Origin: Pseudomonas marginalis
GTDB taxonomy: Bacteria; Pseudomonadota; Gammaproteobacteria; Pseudomonadales; Pseudomonadaceae
DNA: 64,000 nucleotides
Direction of reading: 5' to 3'
NCBI RefSeq assembly: GCF_900105325.1
Contig: NZ_FNSU01000003.1
Location: 2,170,001 to 2,234,000 of the forward strand
The notes under the pieces are model-generated. The model had not been told where the DNA came from. It did no database searches and worked only from the letters and a program-made list of their open reading frames with translations. The translations under genes and the position numbers were made by a program. Shown here piece by piece: positions 27,315-35,862 of this stretch (within the stretch, counting starts at the first letter, position 1; each line of letters opens with the position of its first letter).

Positions 27315-30065
27315 ATGAATAAACGCAAAATGATCGGTGCACAGTCGGCTTTCGCCCTGCTGGCACTGGCCGTGTCCCAGGTGCATGCGGCCACCAGTCC
27401 TGCCCTGGATGAAGGTCGGGTAAGCCGCGCGGAAAAAGCCGCGGACAAGACCCTGGCAAAGATGACCCTGGAAGAAAAACTCGCCTACATCGGCGGCACC
27501 GGCGGCTGGGACGTCAAGCCACTGACCCAGTACGGTATCCCGCAGATCCACGGCGCCGATGGCGGTGTGGGCGTGCGCTACACCAGCGAAGGCAACGCCC
27601 AGGGCGTGGTCTACCCGTCGGGGCCGAACCTGGCCGCCAGCTGGAACCCGCGTCGCGCCATCGACCTGGGCCGTGCCCTGGGCTATGACACCGCCAGCGG
27701 CGGCTATCAGTTCGTCACCGGCCCTGGTGTGAATCTGTACCGCATGCCGTACAGCGGCCGGGCGTTCGAGTACCTGTCCGGTGAAGACCCGTTCCTCGGC
27801 GCCAGCCTGGCGCCGGCCGTGATCAACGGCATTCAGTCCCGTGGCGTGTGGGCCAATGCCAAGCATTTCGCCGCCAATGACCAGGAAAGCAACCGCTTCC
27901 ACCTCAATGAAATCATCAGCGAACGCGTGCTGCGCGAGATGACCCTGCCGCCGTTCGAGTCCGCCTCGAAGAACAGCAAGGTCGCGATGATGATGTGTGC
28001 GTTCCAGAAGGTGAACGGCGAGTTCGCGTGCCAGAACAAGCACCTGATGCGTGACATCCTCAAGACCGAATGGGGCTACCCGGGCTTCGTGCAGAGCGAC
28101 TACAACGCGGTGGTCGACGGTTTGCCGGCGGCCCAGGCGGGTACCGACCTGGACATGATGGGCTACCAGATGAACAGCACCATCCTCAAGCCGTACCTGG
28201 ACAGCGGCGAGCTGAGCAGCGCGACCATCGATGACAAGGTGCGCCGCATCCTCAAGCAGATCTACCTGTACAAGTTCGACAGCAAGGCGCCGCTGACCAG
28301 CCACAACATGAACAGCGCCACCAGCAACCGCGTGGCCCTGAACGCCGCCCGCGAAGGCATCGTGCTGCTGAAAAACCAGAACAGCCTGCTGCCGCTGGAC
28401 GCCAGGAAGGTCAAGCGCATCGCCGTGGTCGGCACCCTGGCCAAGTACGCGCCGCCTACCGGTTTCGGCAGCGCCAACGTCATGGCCGCCAACTACATCA
28501 GTGAGCTGAGCGGCTTGCAGCAACTGGCGCCAGGCGCCAAGGTCGAGTTTATCGACGGGCTGTCCCTGGACCCGGCCACCTCGACCTGGACCCATGCCGA
28601 CGGCAATGGCAACAGTGTCAAAGGCTTGAAGACCGAGTTCTTCAGCAACACCAACTGGTCCGGTGACCCGGCCGCCAGCCGCACCGACACCCATGTCGAC
28701 CTGGACTGGTCCACCGACAGCCTGCCGGTGAACGGCGATACCGCCGCCACCTCGATTCGCTACAGCGGCCAGATCACCCCGACGGTCAGCGGCGAGCAGG
28801 TGTTCAAGGTGCGTGCCGACGGCGCCGTGCGCCTCTACGTCAACGGCAAGAAAGTCCTCGACAACGGCGACGGCAAGCCGCTGCCGAACAACAGCATTCC
28901 GCCGACCATCCCGGTGTTTGCCAAGGTCAACTTGGAAGCCGGCAAACCGGTCGACATCAAGCTGGAATATTCACGCCGCAACGGCTACCTGTCGACCATG
29001 GGCGGCCTCGTCGGTGTGCAGATGAGCTGGGCGTCGCTGGTGGCACCGCAGGACCTGGCCAAGTACGACGCGGTACTGGTCGCGGCCGGTAACAGCAATG
29101 AGTACGAAGGCGAAGGCTTCGACCACAGCTTCGACCTGCCCGAGTACCAGAACCTGCTGATCCAGAGCATCGCCAAGGTCAACCCGAATACCGTGGTCAC
29201 CCTGCACGGCGGTACCGGCCTGAAGATGAGCGACTGGATCGATCAGGTACCGGCCGCGCTGCATGCGTTCTACCCTGGGCAGAACGGCGGCCAGGCCTTG
29301 GCGGAGATCCTGCTGGGCAAGGTCAACCCGTCGGCCAAGCTGCCGATCAGCATCGAGCGCAACATCGAAGACAACCCGATCTACGCGACCTTCCCCACGT
29401 TCGACAACCAGGAAACCCTGGCCGAGATGAGCTACAAGGACGACCTGTTCCTGGGCTATCGCGGCTACGAGAAAAAGGGCATCAAGCCGCTCTACCCGTT
29501 CGGCTATGGCTTGTCGTACACCACCTTCGGCTACAGCAACATCAGCGTGACTCCTGGGGTGGCGGTGGCCGGTGCGCCGATCAAGGTGTCGTTCGACCTG
29601 GCCAACACCGGCAAGGTCGCGGGCGCCGAAGTGGCCGAGTTGTACGTGGGCCAGAACAACCCGAAAGTCGAACGCGCGATCAAGGAACTCAAGGGCTACA
29701 AGAAGGTGTTCCTCAAGCCGGGCGAGAGCAAGCGCGTGACCATCGAGCTCAACGATCGCTCGCTGGCCTACTACGACGTAGCGAGCAAGCAATGGGTGGT
29801 GGATGCCGACAGTTTCAACCTGTCGGTGGGCGCGTCGTCCCAGGATATTCGCCTGAACGCCAAGCTGGTCAACCCGTTCCGCCAGGAACTGTCGACCACC
29901 ACCAGCAACCCGCTGCCACGCTCGGCGCTCAACTCGACGCTGCGTGAATCGACGGTGAAGACCGGCGGTGTGCTGCATCAAAACGAAGGCGACAGCGGCA
30001 CCAGCGACGGTGATGGCTATGACATGAGCGATGACAGCAGCCAGGGCAGTGCTACCGGCAACTGA
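27315..30065 (+). CDS. Secreted family 3 glycoside hydrolase with PA14 domain (beta-glucosidase-like)
   Basis: A 916-residue protein from ATG 27315, with GGAGAGAC upstream and a signal peptide ending near residue 25 (SQVHA). The GH3 barrel covers about 45-330; GFVQSDYNA holds the predicted nucleophile Asp262. The second GH3 domain begins near 345, is interrupted by a PA14 sugar-binding module at about 435-575 (EFFSNTNWSG ... VRADGAVRLYVNGKKVL), and resumes with the acid/base loop EYEGEGFDHSFDLP near 597-610. A fibronectin-III-like domain follows near 770-840. The last 25 residues are low-complexity Asp/Ser/Gly. Export and the neighbouring secretion operon suggest a secreted enzyme, but this is inferred. 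Confidence 0.9.
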   Translation: MNKRKMIGAQSAFALLALAVSQVHAATSPALDEGRVSRAEKAADKTLAKMTLEEKLAYIGGTGGWDVKPLTQYGIPQIHGADGGVGVRYTSEGNAQGVVYPSGPNLAASWNPRRAIDLGRALGYDTASGGYQFVTGPGVNLYRMPYSGRAFEYLSGEDPFLGASLAPAVINGIQSRGVWANAKHFAANDQESNRFHLNEIISERVLREMTLPPFESASKNSKVAMMMCAFQKVNGEFACQNKHLMRDILKTEWGYPGFVQSDYNAVVDGLPAAQAGTDLDMMGYQMNSTILKPYLDSGELSSATIDDKVRRILKQIYLYKFDSKAPLTSHNMNSATSNRVALNAAREGIVLLKNQNSLLPLDARKVKRIAVVGTLAKYAPPTGFGSANVMAANYISELSGLQQLAPGAKVEFIDGLSLDPATSTWTHADGNGNSVKGLKTEFFSNTNWSGDPAASRTDTHVDLDWSTDSLPVNGDTAATSIRYSGQITPTVSGEQVFKVRADGAVRLYVNGKKVLDNGDGKPLPNNSIPPTIPVFAKVNLEAGKPVDIKLEYSRRNGYLSTMGGLVGVQMSWASLVAPQDLAKYDAVLVAAGNSNEYEGEGFDHSFDLPEYQNLLIQSIAKVNPNTVVTLHGGTGLKMSDWIDQVPAALHAFYPGQNGGQALAEILLGKVNPSAKLPISIERNIEDNPIYATFPTFDNQETLAEMSYKDDLFLGYRGYEKKGIKPLYPFGYGLSYTTFGYSNISVTPGVAVAGAPIKVSFDLANTGKVAGAEVAELYVGQNNPKVERAIKELKGYKKVFLKPGESKRVTIELNDRSLAYYDVASKQWVVDADSFNLSVGASSQDIRLNAKLVNPFRQELSTTTSNPLPRSALNSTLRESTVKTGGVLHQNEGDSGTSDGDGYDMSDDSSQGSATGN

Positions 30066-30095
30066 TCCCTGTGGGAGGGGGCTTGCCCCGGTACA

Positions 30096-30140
30096 AACCG
30101 GGGACATCGTTTACATTTCTAACCGGGGACATGGTTTACA
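30096..30140. repeat. Left-end tandem 20-base motifs of the IS
   Basis: Two copies differing at one base, AACCGGGGACATCGTTTACA and AACCGGGGACATGGTTTACA, with 5 bases between. They mirror the pair at the right end and are probably transposase-binding sites. Confidence 0.85.
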
Positions 30141-30172
30141 GGCTAATACGCATGATCAGGAGGTAACTGATC

Positions 30173-31321
30173 ATGCCCTGGAACCAAGAGTCCCCCATGA
30201 ATCAAAGAATCAAGCTGGTAGCTGATTGGCTTTCTGGCAACTTCACCAAAAGCCAGTTGGCACGCCGCTTTGACGTTAGCCGACCTACCGTCGATAAGTG
30301 GATTGCCCGGCACGACGGCGATTTGAGGTCTTTATCCGAACTGTCCCGGCGACCTCACAACAGCCCAAATAAAACCGACGACGAGATTTTGGCCCGTGTA
30401 GTCGCGATGAAGGAGGCTCACGATAAATGGGGGCCGAAAAAGCTTCTCGAGCTATTACGGCTGGAAGATCCCTCCGTCACCTGGCCCTCTCCAAGTACGG
30501 CCGGTCAATGGCTTGACCGACTTGGGCTCGTCAAAAAGCGGCGCTTCAAACGCCGACACAGCATTTCCCACGCACAAATGCGAAAGGCCGACGAACCTAA
30601 CAAGACGTGGTGTGCTGACTACAAAGGGCAGTTCAAGATGCTTAATGCTCAGATGTGCTTCCCTTTGACCGTCACAGACCATGCGTCGCGGCTGATTTTA
30701 GCGTGCAGGGCCCATCCCAAGATCATGACCCAGCCTGTAAAACAGGCCTTTGAGAGGCTTTTTCAGGAGTACGGCATGCCGGAAGTTATCCGTTCGGACA
30801 ACGGGGTACCGTTCGCCTCTCCTGGCCTGGCAAGAATATCCACACTGGCAGTTTGGTGGATTCGGCTGGGTATTTATCCCGAGCGAACCATGCCGGGAAG
30901 ACCCGCCCAGAATGGTCGCCATGAACGAATGCACCGTAGCTTGAAACTTGAGTTGCCCTTAGGGAAAAACTTAGTCGAGCAGCAGCTTTTGCTGGAGCAT
31001 TTCAGGCATGAGTTTAATTACGTACGCCCTCACGAAGCGCTCGGCATGAAACGTCCGGGAGACTTGTATGTGCCGTCCACCCGAATTTATCCAGGATGCT
31101 TGCCCGATGTGGAATATCCGGCAGAAATGAAAGTTCGAAGCGTCAGGCAGGACGGATCGATCAAGTGGAACGGCAAGTTGGTATTTATCAGCGAGGCGCT
31201 GTCCGGGGAAAGGATAGGGCTCAAAGAAGCTGAAGATGAAGCTTGGGATTTGTACCTGTGTGATTATCCCTTGGGGAGGCTTGGACGAGGTATGACCCGC
31301 GTCCAGGCCTCAAATGTGTAA
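30173..31321 (+). CDS. IS481-family transposase
   Basis: A 382-residue DDE transposase. The start at 30173 has an excellent ribosome site (AGGAGG, 8 bases upstream). A helix-turn-helix lies near residues 24-45 (KSQLARRFDVSRPTVDKWI). The rve/integrase core supplies Asp149 (WCADYKG), Asp209 (IRSDNGVPF) and Glu251 (NGRHERMHR). The C-terminus ends inside the right-end repeat, its TAA stop being part of the TGTAAACGATG motif. The gene is full length without frameshift, so the element may be active. Confidence 0.93.
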   Translation: MPWNQESPMNQRIKLVADWLSGNFTKSQLARRFDVSRPTVDKWIARHDGDLRSLSELSRRPHNSPNKTDDEILARVVAMKEAHDKWGPKKLLELLRLEDPSVTWPSPSTAGQWLDRLGLVKKRRFKRRHSISHAQMRKADEPNKTWCADYKGQFKMLNAQMCFPLTVTDHASRLILACRAHPKIMTQPVKQAFERLFQEYGMPEVIRSDNGVPFASPGLARISTLAVWWIRLGIYPERTMPGRPAQNGRHERMHRSLKLELPLGKNLVEQQLLLEHFRHEFNYVRPHEALGMKRPGDLYVPSTRIYPGCLPDVEYPAEMKVRSVRQDGSIKWNGKLVFISEALSGERIGLKEAEDEAWDLYLCDYPLGRLGRGMTRVQASNV

Positions 31322-31361
31322 ACGATGTCCCCGGTTTCAGATGTAAACGATGTCTACGGTT
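31317..31361. repeat. Right-end tandem 20-base motifs of the IS (inverted)
   Basis: TGTAAACGATGTCCCCGGTT at 31317-31336 and TGTAAACGATGTCTACGGTT at 31342-31361, inverse to the left-end pair. The inner copy overlaps the transposase stop codon. Confidence 0.85.
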
Positions 31362-31370
31362 CTACACCCC

Positions 31371-31790
31371 GATGAGCATGGGTATCTACACAACTGTGTA
31401 GCAGCCAACGCTAACCACGATGCGAAGCGAGCCGCCCTTGATCTTGATCTTGATCTCAGGCGCCCCGTTAACCACGCTGGCCGGAATTCGATAGTGATTT
31501 GGGGGGTAAACCGGCAGGGATGCCGGTTTAGCCGCCCCGCGCCATGGATGGCGCGTGGCGGCGGCCCCCCACATCACTGTCGGATTACGGGCACACCGAG
31601 CCTGGGCGAGGTGCCGAGTGGTGGGGCGAAGCGTTTTTGGTTACTTTTGGCGCTCTTCCAAAAGTGACCCGCTGTAAGAGCGGAACCCTAAGTAGCCGTT
31701 ACCGCAGCAACGGATATGTACTCATTCCAACCCCAGCACATGGCCGGCCCAGAGACCGCCATCGGGGTGTAGCCCCCTCCCACATGTTGA
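31371..31790. repeat. Long dispersed Pseudomonas-type intergenic repeat interrupted by the IS
   Basis: About 420 bases without a believable gene. It includes a hairpin (ATCTACACAACTGTGTAG), a GC-rich hairpin (GGTAAACCGGCAGGGATGCC continuing to GGTTTAGCC), a TTTTGG... CCAAAA hairpin around 31637-31668, and ends with AGCCCCCTCCCACA at 31771-31784, the inverse of the arm at 30071. From memory, closely similar stretches occur in many intergenic positions of fluorescent pseudomonads and are often mis-annotated as small proteins. Confidence 0.6.
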
Positions 31791-31801
31791 CTGTGTTCAA
31801 C

Positions 31802-32416
31802 TCAGGTTCTGATGGCTGCCTCGACCCGCGCGATGTAGCTGTCAAACCGCGCCACCAGGTCCACCTGCTCGGGAAAGCGCAGCCACTGGATCTGCAGGCC
31901 ATCCATCATGGCCAGGATTTCTTCCACCAGCCCGGCGATGTCCACATCGCTACGCACCTCCCCCGCCGCGACCAGGTCGGCAAACTGCCCCTGCATGCGC
32001 TGGTGAATCGCCGCATAGCGCGCCTGGAACCAGGCCCAGGCCGGATGGGTGTCCAGCAGGCTTTCGGCATTCAAGATGGTAAACGCGCGCACCACGCCCG
32101 GTGCCGTGGCATTCGAACGATTGATCGCACGCAGGCTGCCGAGTAAGCCATTGAGGGTTTTCTCCGCACGTACCTCATCGGCAATCCGTTGATTGACCTC
32201 ATCGCGACGCTGCAACACCCCCATCAACAGCGAGATTTTGCTGGGAAAATGATGCAGCAGCCCGGCCACCGAAATACCCACGATCGCCGCCACCTGGGCC
32301 ATCGAGGCGCCACTGTAGCCTTCCAGGGAAAACACCTGCAAAGCCGCGTCCAGCAGCTCTTCGCGGCGTCTTTCACCTTTGGGGGCGCGGCGGGTCTTGG
32401 GGGCGGGTTCGGTCAT
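31802..32416 (-). CDS. TetR-family transcriptional regulator
   Basis: A 204-residue repressor-type protein. The N-terminal HTH (residues about 16-60) reads REELLDAALQVFSLEGYSGA ... GISVAGLLHHFPSKISLL. The C-terminal ligand/dimer domain is helical. The target is unknown; the nearest gene is a LacI-type regulator 29 bases upstream in the same direction, so the two may be co-transcribed. Both may serve the receptor/monooxygenase/binding protein cluster to the right. Confidence 0.88.
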   Translation of the reverse strand: MTEPAPKTRRAPKGERRREELLDAALQVFSLEGYSGASMAQVAAIVGISVAGLLHHFPSKISLLMGVLQRRDEVNQRIADEVRAEKTLNGLLGSLRAINRSNATAPGVVRAFTILNAESLLDTHPAWAWFQARYAAIHQRMQGQFADLVAAGEVRSDVDIAGLVEEILAMMDGLQIQWLRFPEQVDLVARFDSYIARVEAAIRT

Positions 32417-32445
32417 GGGCAGGTCCTAGTGGGCGGTAAAAAAGC

Positions 32446-33468
32446 TCAGGCGCTTTCCCGTTCGATCAAGCGGCAATCCAACAGGTTCAAACGCTGTACG
32501 GCATCCGGCAACACGCCGAGGCTTTCCAGCACGCGGGTTGCCGCCAGTACGCCGATCTCCAAGGCCGGCGGTTTGATCGTACTCAGGCTGGGCAACAACA
32601 TTTCGGCAAACGGGTAGTCACCGAATCCAAGCACCGCGCACTTTAACCCGGAACGCTGCCCCGCCAGCAAACCACCGGCGGCGAGGTTGTCATTGGCGAA
32701 GAAGATCGCGTCAGGTGGGGTGGCGTGGTTCATCAGGGCTTGCATCGCCTGCTTGCCGGCTTCGAAGGGCGCGCTGTCGGCGTCCGGGACGAAGACCCGG
32801 GGCTGTACACCCAGTTCGATCAGGGTTGCGGCAAACCCATCACCCCGTTCCAGCGCGCTGAAGTCGCCCGTGGCGCTGTTCTGCACGAAGGCGATTCGCC
32901 GATAGCCCTTGCCATACAGGTAGCGCGCGGCCGTGACGCCGACTGCGTAGTGGGAAAAACCGATCTGCACCGGCGCGCGTTCGGGCACGTAGTCCCAGGT
33001 TTCCACCACCGGGATATCGGTGTCGGCGATCATCTTTTCGGTACCTGGACTGTGGAAGCGACTGGTCAGCACCAGCGCTGCCGGCGACCAGCCGAGGAAC
33101 GCGCGCACCGCGCTTTCTTCCTGCTCGGCGCTGAAGTAACTGGACGCCAGCAACAGCTGATACCCATGGCGACTGAGGGTGTCGCTGAAGCCCTGGATCG
33201 TGTTGGCAAAGATCGGCCCCGAGATGTTAGGGATCACCATCGCCACGATCCGCCCCCGCGCCGACGCCAGCCCGCCGGCTACCAGGTTGGGCACATAACC
33301 CAGCTCGGCCACCACCTCGGCGATGCGCTCGCGGCGCTCGGGCGAGACCTGCTCCGGCTGGTTGAAGTAGCGCGACACGGTGATCGCCGACACCCCGGCC
33401 TGGCGGGCCACGGTGTTCAAGGTGACGCGCCCGGCGCCACGGCGCTTGCGCGGTTTCTCTTCGCTCAC
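32446..33468 (-). CDS. LacI-family transcriptional regulator
   Basis: A 340-residue regulator. The HTH near residues 15-40 is VTLNTVARQAGVSAITVSRY, followed by the hinge helix (NLVAGGLASARGR) and a sugar-binding-protein-like effector domain (IVAMVIPNISGPIFANTIQG and beyond). The HTH and following NQPEQVSPE resemble the GntR branch of LacI regulators. It is divergent from a TonB receptor; a perfect TGTTAGCGCTAACA palindrome lies between. It probably represses the divergent cluster until an effector binds. Confidence 0.92.
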   Translation of the reverse strand: MSEEKPRKRRGAGRVTLNTVARQAGVSAITVSRYFNQPEQVSPERRERIAEVVAELGYVPNLVAGGLASARGRIVAMVIPNISGPIFANTIQGFSDTLSRHGYQLLLASSYFSAEQEESAVRAFLGWSPAALVLTSRFHSPGTEKMIADTDIPVVETWDYVPERAPVQIGFSHYAVGVTAARYLYGKGYRRIAFVQNSATGDFSALERGDGFAATLIELGVQPRVFVPDADSAPFEAGKQAMQALMNHATPPDAIFFANDNLAAGGLLAGQRSGLKCAVLGFGDYPFAEMLLPSLSTIKPPALEIGVLAATRVLESLGVLPDAVQRLNLLDCRLIERESA

Positions 33469-33554
33469 GGGACCATCCTGCTAACAACCAAAAAGAATAT
33501 AGGAATAATTTTTAAGTCTTTGACGCTCTAAACCCGAGTTACCAATAATGCCGA

Positions 33555-33568
33555 TGTTAGCGCTAACA
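33555..33568. promoter_or_regulatory. LacI-family operator palindrome
   Basis: TGTTAGCGCTAACA is a perfect 14-base palindrome with the central CG typical of LacI/GntR-type operators. It lies between the divergent lacI-type gene and the TonB receptor gene, 87 bases ahead of the lacI start and 110 ahead of the receptor start. A related half-site, TTGTTAGCAGG on the minus strand, lies near 33478-33488. Confidence 0.7.
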
Positions 33569-33677
33569 AAGCGCGCTGTCTGCTACTCGCTCAAGCGAAT
33601 GCCCAAGGCAGTTTCCACAGGCGCTGACGGTCGTAAGAACCGCAGCGGTTCAGGGCATTTTTTCGAGCGAACACACC

Positions 33678-35861
33678 ATGCACAGGCACACGCACTTATT
33701 CCTTCTCGCCGGTCTGACCGCCCTCCCCGTGCCCGGCGCCTTTGCTGCCGACGAGCAGGAACCCACGCTCAAAGCGGTGACGGTCACCGCCACCCGGCGT
33801 GAAGAGTCACTGCAAAAAGTCCCGGTGGCGGTATCGGTGCTGGACGGCGAACAACTGGAGCGCGACAACCGCAACGGAGTGGCCAGCATCGCCCAGCAAG
33901 TGCCGTCGCTGAACTTCCGCACCGGCGCCTCGAACAAGGACACCTCGCTGTTCGTGCGCGGCGTGGGCACTATTTCCACCTCTCCTGGCGTGGAGCCGAC
34001 GGTGGCCACGGTGATCGACGGCGTGGTCTACGCGCGCCCCGGCCAGGCCACCCTCGACCTGCTGGACCTGGAACGCATCGAAGTGCTGCGCGGCCCGCAA
34101 GGCACCTTGTTCGGCAAGAACGCCTCGGCCGGCGTGCTCAACATCACCAGCAAGGCGCCCAGCGCCGAGACCCATGGCTATATCGACCAGGCGTACTACA
34201 GCGGCAACGAAAGCCGCACCCGTTTCGGCATCGGCGGCAGCCTGGTGCCGGATGTGCTCAAAGGCTCGATCAGCACGCTGTTCGGCAGCTACGACGGTAA
34301 CGTCGATAATCAGCACAACGGCCAGGAGGTCAACGGCTACAACCACAAGGGCATCCGCGGCAAGCTGGAATTCACCCCCAACGATGACGTGAAACTGACC
34401 CTGATCGCCGACTACATGCAGTCCCACGACGACGCGCCGAATGGCGTGGTCAGCAAGTCCCTGAGCCCGGCCTTCAGCAATGCCTTGAGCCCGGTGCGCG
34501 CCTCCAGCGACAACCGCGACATCAACACCGATACGCGCAGCCATGTCGAAGACACCAACAAAGGCTTGTCCGCTCAGTTGGACTGGAACCTCGGCGACTA
34601 CACCCTGACCTCGATCACCGCCTGGCGCGGCTGGGACAACACCCAGTACCAGGACGGCGACCGCCTCGGCACAGTGACCGCCGCCTTCCCCGGCACCGCC
34701 GACAAGGGCGAGCTGGCCTTCGACCAATACTCCCAGGAACTGCGCCTGGCCTCGCCCAAGGGTGAGTTCCTGGAATACGTCGGCGGCCTGTTCTACATGC
34801 ACGGCAAGGACGAGGAAACCTATCAGCGCACGCTCACGACCACCACGCGCACCGACCGTGGCATCGCCGACTACAGCACCACCAGCGACAGCTACGCGGT
34901 GTTCGGCGAGACCACGCTGAATTTCACCTCGCGCTTTCGTGGCATCGCCGGCCTGCGCTACACCCACGATGAGCTGAAATACGATCACCGCCGCGTCTCC
35001 ACCTCGGCCACCACGGTCAGCGGGATTCAACCGGCCACCTCCAGCTCCGGCTCGGTGGACGAAGACGGCTGGTCCGGTCGCCTCGGGGTGCAGTACGACA
35101 TCAGCGACAGCGTCACCAGCTACCTGACCTACTCGCGCGGCTACAAGGGCCCGGCCTACAACGTGTTCTTCAATATGCAACCGCGCGACACCGATGCGCT
35201 CAAGCCGGAAACCTCCAACACCTGGGAAGCCGGGATCAAGGCCACCGCCTGGAACAACCGCCTGACCACCAACCTGGCGGTATTCCACAGCGACTACGAC
35301 AACTACCAGGCGAACTTTTTCGACACCGTCGCCGGCCAGGTCGTGACTCGCCTGATCAACGCCGGCAGCGTCAGCACCGAAGGCGTCGAGCTGGATTACG
35401 CCCTGCAGGCCACCCAGCAACTCAAGCTCTCCGGCGCCCTGGCCTACACCCGTGCGCGCATCGATGAGTTCGCCTGCCCGGCGGGCGCAGCAGCGACGTG
35501 CAACGTGAACGGCAAGCCACTGCCCTTCAGCCCGGACTGGAAAAGCTACGTGCGCGCCGACTACACGATCCCACTGGATAACGGCCTGGACATCGAACTG
35601 GGCACCGACTACAGCTGGCAGAGCGAAGTGCAGTACGACATCAGTCAGAACGTCGACACCAAGCAAGGCGCCTACGGCATCTGGAACGCCAGCGTGGCCC
35701 TGGCCGACTACAGCAATGGCTGGCGCGTGGCGTTGCTGGCCAAGAACCTCGCCGACAAGTCCTACTCACCGCTGCTGGCCAGCGGCGGCAACTACATCTA
35801 CCGCGCCGTACCCCGTGACGATGAGCGTTACTTCGGCGTGCAACTGCGCAAGGATTTCTAG
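33678..35861 (+). CDS. TonB-dependent outer-membrane receptor
   Basis: A 727-residue receptor. The signal peptide ends near residue 23 (PGAFA). The TonB box region is LKAVTVTATRREES, the plug domain about 40-155 (IEVLRGPQGTLFGKNASAGV), and the barrel ends in F (LRKDF). No STN domain. Its neighbours, a flavin monooxygenase 1 base downstream and an SsuA-like protein, suggest the ligand is an organosulfur or other oxidisable organic compound. Controlled probably by the divergent LacI-type protein. Confidence 0.92.
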   Translation: MHRHTHLFLLAGLTALPVPGAFAADEQEPTLKAVTVTATRREESLQKVPVAVSVLDGEQLERDNRNGVASIAQQVPSLNFRTGASNKDTSLFVRGVGTISTSPGVEPTVATVIDGVVYARPGQATLDLLDLERIEVLRGPQGTLFGKNASAGVLNITSKAPSAETHGYIDQAYYSGNESRTRFGIGGSLVPDVLKGSISTLFGSYDGNVDNQHNGQEVNGYNHKGIRGKLEFTPNDDVKLTLIADYMQSHDDAPNGVVSKSLSPAFSNALSPVRASSDNRDINTDTRSHVEDTNKGLSAQLDWNLGDYTLTSITAWRGWDNTQYQDGDRLGTVTAAFPGTADKGELAFDQYSQELRLASPKGEFLEYVGGLFYMHGKDEETYQRTLTTTTRTDRGIADYSTTSDSYAVFGETTLNFTSRFRGIAGLRYTHDELKYDHRRVSTSATTVSGIQPATSSSGSVDEDGWSGRLGVQYDISDSVTSYLTYSRGYKGPAYNVFFNMQPRDTDALKPETSNTWEAGIKATAWNNRLTTNLAVFHSDYDNYQANFFDTVAGQVVTRLINAGSVSTEGVELDYALQATQQLKLSGALAYTRARIDEFACPAGAAATCNVNGKPLPFSPDWKSYVRADYTIPLDNGLDIELGTDYSWQSEVQYDISQNVDTKQGAYGIWNASVALADYSNGWRVALLAKNLADKSYSPLLASGGNYIYRAVPRDDERYFGVQLRKDF

Positions 35862-35862
35862 C

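Larger units (their letters stand above)
30090..31366. mobile_element. IS481-family insertion sequence
   Basis: A single-gene insertion sequence. Each end carries two copies of a 20-base motif (AACCGGGGACATCGTTTACA type): at 30096-30115 and 30121-30140 on the left, and inverted at 31317-31336 and 31342-31361 on the right. CCCC flanks both sides (30086-30089 and 31367-31370) and may be a 4-base target duplication. The left flank is a GTGGGAGGGGGCTTG repeat arm, so it landed in an intergenic repeat. Exact ends are uncertain by several bases. Confidence 0.85.

Noticed and set aside
31544..32146. Plus-strand 200-residue frame across the repeat and TetR gene
   Set aside because: The first part is the dispersed intergenic repeat, often mis-annotated as a protein, and the rest is antisense to tetR.
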